DNA of 57,558 nucleotides from JAIBBG01 sp043748015 (GTDB lineage Bacteria > Bacteroidota > Bacteroidia > Flavobacteriales_D > Sanyastnellaceae): positions 1-57,558 of the forward strand of contig JAYTOA010000035.1 in assembly GCA_043748015.1 (NCBI GenBank), in the 5' to 3' direction. A program made the position numbers and the translations under genes. Positions 53,410 through 57,558 of this stretch are shown in pieces; the first letter of the stretch is position 1; every line of letters starts with the position of its first letter. Below the pieces are notes generated by a model. It was not told where the DNA came from, searched no databases, and worked only from the letters and a program-made list of their open reading frames with translations.

Positions 53410-54516
53410 TTATTTCGGAATAAACTCAGTGAAAGTGGTTCCATTGAATTTACATATTCCTTCTTCGTCTGTACCAAACCAAAGTTCTCCGTTATTGTCT
53501 TTATAAATGGTATTTACCGCGTTGCTGGTAAGTCCGTCTTTGACCGTGTAATTGGTTAAACTGCTTCCGTCAAACTTCCAAACGCCTGCGTCAACAGTGC
53601 CAATCCAGATGTTTCCGTCATTGTCTTCGTTAATTGAATATACACGAGCCAAAGTTCCCGGGCCTGGTTTTCCGGAGGCTCTAAAATCAGTATTGCTTAG
53701 TCCTTTTTCTTCTGTGAAATTTGTTAAAGTCTTTCCGTCATATCGGAATAATCCCTCACCATTATTTCCAAACCAAAGGTTGCCTTTACTGTCTTCAAAT
53801 ATTCCAAGAACGGCAGGACCGGACAGTCCTTTTTCTTTAAACCATGTTAGCGTTTTGCCATCGTATTTACATACTCCTTCTGCTTGCGTTCCAAACCAAA
53901 CATTTCCTTTCTTGTCTTTGAGGATTGAGTAAACTCCATAGCGACTAAGAAGAAATGGTGTTTTGCTCGGTGTGTTTGAACTTGATTTGTCAAGTGGTAA
54001 ATATTCAAGTGATGGATGGTTATATCTGAATGCACCATTACCGCCATAAAACCACAGGCTGTTGTTTTTTGAATTCCAGTCGGTTATTGTGCCTCCGGTA
54101 ATTTTGACCTCATTGGTATAAGTTGTGAATTTTGAGCCGTCGTACCGGCCAATGCCGAATTGCCCAGTTCCAAACCAAATATTTCCAAAGTCATCTTCTT
54201 GAATGTTTATTACTTGATTGTCTGGTAGTCCGTCCTGCACAGTATAATGTGTTAACATTTTTGCATGGTAGCGATATACTCCTGCACCATTTGTCCCAAA
54301 CCAATAATTGCCATTTCTGTCTTGGAAAATGCTTCTTATATTCTTGTCAATACCATGGACTGTCGCATTTAAGTTGTTAAGTTGAGTAGGCGAGTTTGGT
54401 TGGTTTGTTTCATTGTAAGGTTTGTTGTCCTTAGTTAGTCGGCTGCAAGAGTTTAGGTGTGTGATCAGAAAAATGATGACTATCAGTATAGGCGAAACCA
54501 TTTTGAAATTTTTCAT
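53410..54516 (-). CDS. Seven-bladed propeller lipoprotein (paralogue)
   Basis: A 368-residue lipoprotein. The ATG at 54516 gives a signal peptide with lipobox HLNSC. Seven Reg_prop blades are visible (GNYWFGTNGAGVYRYHAK, GNIWFGTGQFGIGRYDGS, NSLWFYGGNGAFRY, GNVWFGTQAEGVCKYDGK, GNLWFGNNGEGLFRYDGK, GNIWIGTVDAGVWKFDGS, GELWFGTDEEGICKFNGT). This is enough to close a seven-bladed propeller. No kinase or response regulator domain is attached. It is similar to the protein at 50542-51645, from which the monooxygenase gene separates it. Confidence 0.85.
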   Translation of the reverse strand: MKNFKMVSPILIVIIFLITHLNSCSRLTKDNKPYNETNQPNSPTQLNNLNATVHGIDKNIRSIFQDRNGNYWFGTNGAGVYRYHAKMLTHYTVQDGLPDNQVINIQEDDFGNIWFGTGQFGIGRYDGSKFTTYTNEVKITGGTITDWNSKNNSLWFYGGNGAFRYNHPSLEYLPLDKSSSNTPSKTPFLLSRYGVYSILKDKKGNVWFGTQAEGVCKYDGKTLTWFKEKGLSGPAVLGIFEDSKGNLWFGNNGEGLFRYDGKTLTNFTEEKGLSNTDFRASGKPGPGTLARVYSINEDNDGNIWIGTVDAGVWKFDGSSLTNYTVKDGLTSNAVNTIYKDNNGELWFGTDEEGICKFNGTTFTEFIPK

Positions 54517-54624
54517 GTATTTCACTTTTTTAGATGGCAAGTCGTGATCATTTGTATTGAAGTGAAGGGCAGACTTAGGGGTGATTGCTATTCGGGTGAA
54601 AATACTCTTGTTATTTATCACTTA

Positions 54625-54740
54625 AGGCATTGATGTATGATTCACACAAACCAAAATATACGCTCGTCGACTGCGGTTCCATATCACAATGCTTGCTCGT
54701 TCGACGCACCAACGTGGCGAAAACTTGTCAATGTGCACGC
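54625..54740 (-). repeat. Possible degenerate cassette-boundary element
   Basis: On the minus strand the gap after the DUF2130 gene begins GTGCACATTGACAAG, and further on has TTGGTGCGTCGAACGAGC and CATTGTG. The order and spacing recall the two elements around the DUF418-like gene (GTGCAACAGGCG, then GTTCAGTGCTTGG, then TTTGTG). The match is weak and by eye. Confidence 0.25.
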
Positions 54741-54759
54741 GCTTTTCTTTACGAAATCA

Positions 54760-56028
54760 TTATTTGTTGAGATCGTCAAACTTGGATTTCATTGTCGGAT
54801 TGCCGTGTGTAAGTTTTTTAATGGTTAGGTCTTCCGTTTTTTCATTGGCAAGGCGAAGATTGTTCTCCGACGACAGCAAGGCAGCTTTGGTTTTTTCCAA
54901 TTCCTTGATCGTTTTGTCTATGCCGTCAATGGCGTCTTTAAACTTGCGACTTGCCAGGTCATAGTTTCTTGCAAAACCCTCTTTAAACCGGCTCATTTTT
55001 TCTTCGAAATGGGTAATATCAATATTCTGACTTTTTACCATTGCCAGTTCTGCTTTGTATTGGATAGAGTTCATGGCAGCATTGCGGAGCAGCGTGATGA
55101 TTGGAATGAAAAACTGAGGGCGAACGACATACATCTTTGGATGTTTGTGTGCAACATCCACAATCCCGGAATTATAATATTCACTATCTGCTTCGAGAAG
55201 TGAAACGAGAACAGCGTATTCGCATTTTTTCTCTGTACGGTCTCTGTCAAGTTCTTTTAAAAAGTCTTCGTTCCTTTTTTTTGTGGACGTCTCATCTCCT
55301 TCATTTTTCATTTCAAACATGATGGAAATGATTTCATTTCCTGCGTCATCGGTCTCGCGATAAATAAAATCCCCTTTGCTGCCCGATTTTGAATCGTTGT
55401 CCTTTTCAAAATAGGCTCGTTGAAAGGCTGTTGCGCGAAGTTTATTAAACTCAGTCTCACAATGCTGTTCGAGTGTTTCGCCTATCATTTTTGTAGATAG
55501 TTTCAACTTCATATCCTTTCTCAGCGCAATCTCTTCGTCTTTGTGTTTGATGAGGGCATCTTTTTCTTTGAGTTCTGCCGAATATTTTTCGCTCAGTGAT
55601 TTTTCAAGAAGTTGTTTTTCTGTGTCCTTCATCTTGATCGCATTGGCGAGTTCATCGCGTTCCTTCTCCAATTTTTTGGTCGCTTCCGTGATGGCAAGTT
55701 TTTTCTCTACTTCGGTATTGTCCATTTTGGATTTGAGTTGTGACAGTTCATTTTCTTTCTGAGATAATTTTTGTGACAACTCCAATTCTTTTTGAGCTTT
55801 AAGCTCGGACAGTTCCCGGTCTTTCTTAGCAAGTTGTTCCTGCAATGCGTTTTTGATATTGGCTTCTGCCAATTTCACGGCGCTTTCCTTTTCTTTATCA
55901 GCAAGCGCAAGTCGGTTCGCAATTTCTTCTTCAAACTGGTGGTCACGCACTTGTTTAAGGATGTCAGCAAAACCTGCTTCGTCTACTTTAAAGGCTTTCT
56001 TGCAATTCGGGCAAATGATTTCGTTCAT
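54760..56028 (-). CDS. DUF2130 domain protein
   Basis: A 422-residue protein of the DUF2130 family. The N-terminus has CPNCKKAFKVDEAG (residues 6-19). A long coiled coil fills about 35-170 (repeated LSQKLSQKENELSQLKSK-type heptads). The conserved DUF2130 core follows (about 185-340) with GETLEQHCETEFNKLR, GSKGDFIYRE and MFEMKNEGDETSTKK. That pattern resembles a PD-(D/E)xK nuclease core: Asp, then E-x-K. The cellular role is not known. The gene lies in an accessory-looking part of the window, after the element bordering the DUF418-like gene. Confidence 0.85.
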   Translation of the reverse strand: MNEIICPNCKKAFKVDEAGFADILKQVRDHQFEEEIANRLALADKEKESAVKLAEANIKNALQEQLAKKDRELSELKAQKELELSQKLSQKENELSQLKSKMDNTEVEKKLAITEATKKLEKERDELANAIKMKDTEKQLLEKSLSEKYSAELKEKDALIKHKDEEIALRKDMKLKLSTKMIGETLEQHCETEFNKLRATAFQRAYFEKDNDSKSGSKGDFIYRETDDAGNEIISIMFEMKNEGDETSTKKRNEDFLKELDRDRTEKKCEYAVLVSLLEADSEYYNSGIVDVAHKHPKMYVVRPQFFIPIITLLRNAAMNSIQYKAELAMVKSQNIDITHFEEKMSRFKEGFARNYDLASRKFKDAIDGIDKTIKELEKTKAALLSSENNLRLANEKTEDLTIKKLTHGNPTMKSKFDDLNK

Positions 56029-56048
56029 GTATTATTCTTTTGTTTCTT

Positions 56049-56199
56049 CGGGTAACACTTTTCATGAATGTTTTAGTGGTTTGCGGGCCGGGCGAAGGTG
56101 GCGATTTCAACACAAATATTGATGCGGAGAACCAACTTTGATTGACGACAAGTGTGATAGTGGAGCACTGAACCGCCACTTTGGAACAACCTGTGGCAC
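56049..56199 (-). repeat. Cassette-boundary-like element, downstream copy
   Basis: About 150 bases lying 15 bases after the stop of the DUF418-like gene. On the plus strand it starts with CGGGTAAC (56049-56056), has AGCACTGAACC at 56164-56174 and CCTGTGGCAC at 56190-56199. GTGGCG (56098-56103) pairs with CGCCAC (56174-56179). The same landmarks in the same order are found in front of the gene at 57337-57469. Confidence 0.6.
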
Positions 56200-56214
56200 C
56201 TGCCGACCTTTTTG

Positions 56215-57294
56215 TCAGTTTGATATTTTTCTCATTAATGTTTCAATTGGTCCTTTTTTAAATTTTTTACTCCACAACAAACTGAACAAAATACTGAAAC
56301 TATAAAATAGAATAGAATATCCTAAAATATAAATCGAAGGGGATGGTTTTTCGTCTTCCAATAGACCCGTATAATGCTTGTTAGTTATGTAGGCAAATAT
56401 TAGCATTCCTAAAGTTAAATGAATAACGTAGTGTGATAAAGTCATTTGCCCAGTTTTTTGTAACGCTAAAACAAAGTAATTGGTGGAGAATTTCTCTCCA
56501 ATGTACATACAGAAAGTAATTGCCATAAATGCAAAGCCCATAGTTATCATTATGAAAGGCAGGTATGGTGGAAAATACTCAGCCATAATATAGTCGCTCC
56601 AAAATGGATTAAAGAAATGGAGTTCGACTAAAAATCGAAGAGTTTGAAAGGCTATGAAAATTAATAGTCCACTGATAAAAATATTACGCCTTGTGAGTTT
56701 ATCTTCCCAATTCAGTCGTCCTAACCACATACCTACCAGAAAGTAGGAAAGCCAGGGAAAGATTGAATTCCACCCATTATAAAAAGTATTTCTTAAAAAG
56801 CCAAGAGGCGTCCAAAAGTCTTGGTACTCGAATGTTGTAAAGTCCCAACTTTTTTCAATTGAAATGATAAACAGCAGAATATGAAAAACGAAAATTGCAG
56901 AAATAGCAACGCCTAAATAATAGCGTTTGGGTACGAATAGAAGAAATGCAGCAATGTGCATATAACCGGCATAAAAATGCAAAATGTCGCCCGGCCACCA
57001 ATTGTATAGTAAAAGTCCACAGGCAAATAGGAACCAAGATCGTTTTAGTATTGTAGATTTTAATTTAGCTTTATCTTCTTTACTGTAGTCGTTTCTATTT
57101 GTCATTAATGAAACTCCCATTCCGGCACAAATAATAAAAATTGCTGTTGAGTTTCCTGTAAAGACATTAAGAAAGTGTCCAACAGAATCAGTTGGTGCCA
57201 TAATAGAACCAAAGCTGAAATTAAAATTGACAATAAACATTCCAAATATTGCGTAAGCCCTTGCTAAATCAAATCCTATTATTCGTTGTTGCAT
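56215..57294 (-). CDS. DUF418/heparan acetyltransferase-like membrane protein
   Basis: A 359-residue integral membrane protein with about ten transmembrane helices. The N-terminal RIIGFDLARAYAIFGMFIVN and the PWLSYFLVGMWLGRL stretch are typical of DUF418 and related membrane acyltransferases (HGSNAT group), which modify surface glycans or lipids. LSHYVIHLTLGMLIF near 290-305 fits the C-terminal DUF418 domain. The gene is visibly more AT-rich than most neighbours. It lies between two copies of a repeat element in direct orientation, which suggests acquisition as a unit. Confidence 0.8.
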   Translation of the reverse strand: MQQRIIGFDLARAYAIFGMFIVNFNFSFGSIMAPTDSVGHFLNVFTGNSTAIFIICAGMGVSLMTNRNDYSKEDKAKLKSTILKRSWFLFACGLLLYNWWPGDILHFYAGYMHIAAFLLFVPKRYYLGVAISAIFVFHILLFIISIEKSWDFTTFEYQDFWTPLGFLRNTFYNGWNSIFPWLSYFLVGMWLGRLNWEDKLTRRNIFISGLLIFIAFQTLRFLVELHFFNPFWSDYIMAEYFPPYLPFIMITMGFAFMAITFCMYIGEKFSTNYFVLALQKTGQMTLSHYVIHLTLGMLIFAYITNKHYTGLLEDEKPSPSIYILGYSILFYSFSILFSLLWSKKFKKGPIETLMRKISN

Positions 57295-57336
57295 TTTTAG
57301 TTGTTTATTGTCGCTGACTACGGTCTATGGGCGATG

Positions 57337-57478
57337 CGGGTAACGTTTTGGAGGTTTAAGAAGTTAGGAATTTCGGAGCACAAAACGGTCTGCCACCAAT
57401 GAACTTTATTAGAAGCACAAAGCTTCATCCAAGCACTGAACCCGCTTTTTTGCCAAACGCCTGTTGCACTAAACCTCC
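57337..57478 (-). repeat. Cassette-boundary-like element, upstream copy
   Basis: It starts 42 bases from the start codon of the DUF418-like gene. It carries CGGGTAAC (57337-57344), AGCACTGAACC (57432-57442) and CCTGTTGCAC (57460-57469), the same landmarks as the downstream copy. Extra inverted repeats are GGAGGTTTA (57350-57358) with TAAACCTCC (57470-57478), and GCGGGT with ACCCGC. A 65-codon frame crossing it (57318-57515) has no coding character. Confidence 0.6.
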
Positions 57479-57558
57479 GGTAGCCTTCTACACCACACGT
57501 CGTAAACATACGCATAATTAAAATCCATTATTATGCGAAAAACAAAAATGACTTTTGA

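Noticed and set aside
57318..57515. 65-codon minus-strand frame at the right end
   Set aside because: It lies within the cassette-boundary-like repeat and has no coding signs.
57533..57558. Possible start of a plus-strand gene at the window edge
   Set aside because: Only about eight codons are visible, which is not enough to support a call.

Overview
The window reads as a chromosomal stretch of a member of the Bacteroidota. The evidence is a fused lpxC-fabZ gene, secreted proteins ending in gliding-motility/type IX secretion (T9SS) sorting domains, an Ala/Glu-rich extension on ribosomal protein S16, and promoters of the TTTG...TAnnTTTG type. I cannot name the order. No rRNA, tRNA, CRISPR array or complete transposon is visible.

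Layout. 1-700 holds a REP-like hairpin and little else. 705-7020 holds a lone ABC ATPase and two paralogous choice-of-anchor L surface proteins. 7075-11455 is a minus-strand block of prenyl diphosphate synthase, rfbA and an MMPL/RND exporter. 11901-17725 carries a methyltransferase, a YitT-type membrane protein, rpoN, a PAP2-like membrane protein, galE and a histidine phosphotransfer (Hpt) protein. 17702-18507 is a tandem array of five structured RNA units. 18758-23147 has a DUF4301 protein and the lpxC/fabZ-lpxA-ABC lipid A cluster. 23447-24828 encodes three small lipoproteins. 24878-29773 holds aconitase with two exported proteins, rimM and rpsP. 29943-34933 has a SnoaL-VOC fusion, rsmE and a GH20 hexosaminidase. 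35213-39799 holds a ferredoxin divergent from a LuxC-type acyl-CoA reductase, a lipoprotein and a T9SS protein. 39922-49329 has an ATP10-like protein, ribH, a TPR protein, a very large TraB/GumN protein, recF with DUF721, and a pentaheme cytochrome. 49528-57294 is accessory in character: a broken TPR gene, two seven-bladed propeller lipoproteins flanking a Cys-rich FAD monooxygenase, a DUF2130 protein and a DUF418-like membrane protein bordered by related direct repeats.

The most unusual feature is the RNA array. Its units recur every 174-177 bp and share an invariant 20-nt core (GATATAGGGTGGAGGGCCGC). Two upstream hairpins and a U-tailed terminator hairpin keep their pairing while their bases change, which points to selection on RNA structure. 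The first unit begins inside the last codons of the Hpt gene, so the array may have grown from that gene's 3' end. The second item of note is the DUF418-like gene, which with its flanking repeat looks like a mobile gene cassette.

All family calls come from reading motifs by eye. No database search or folding program was run.
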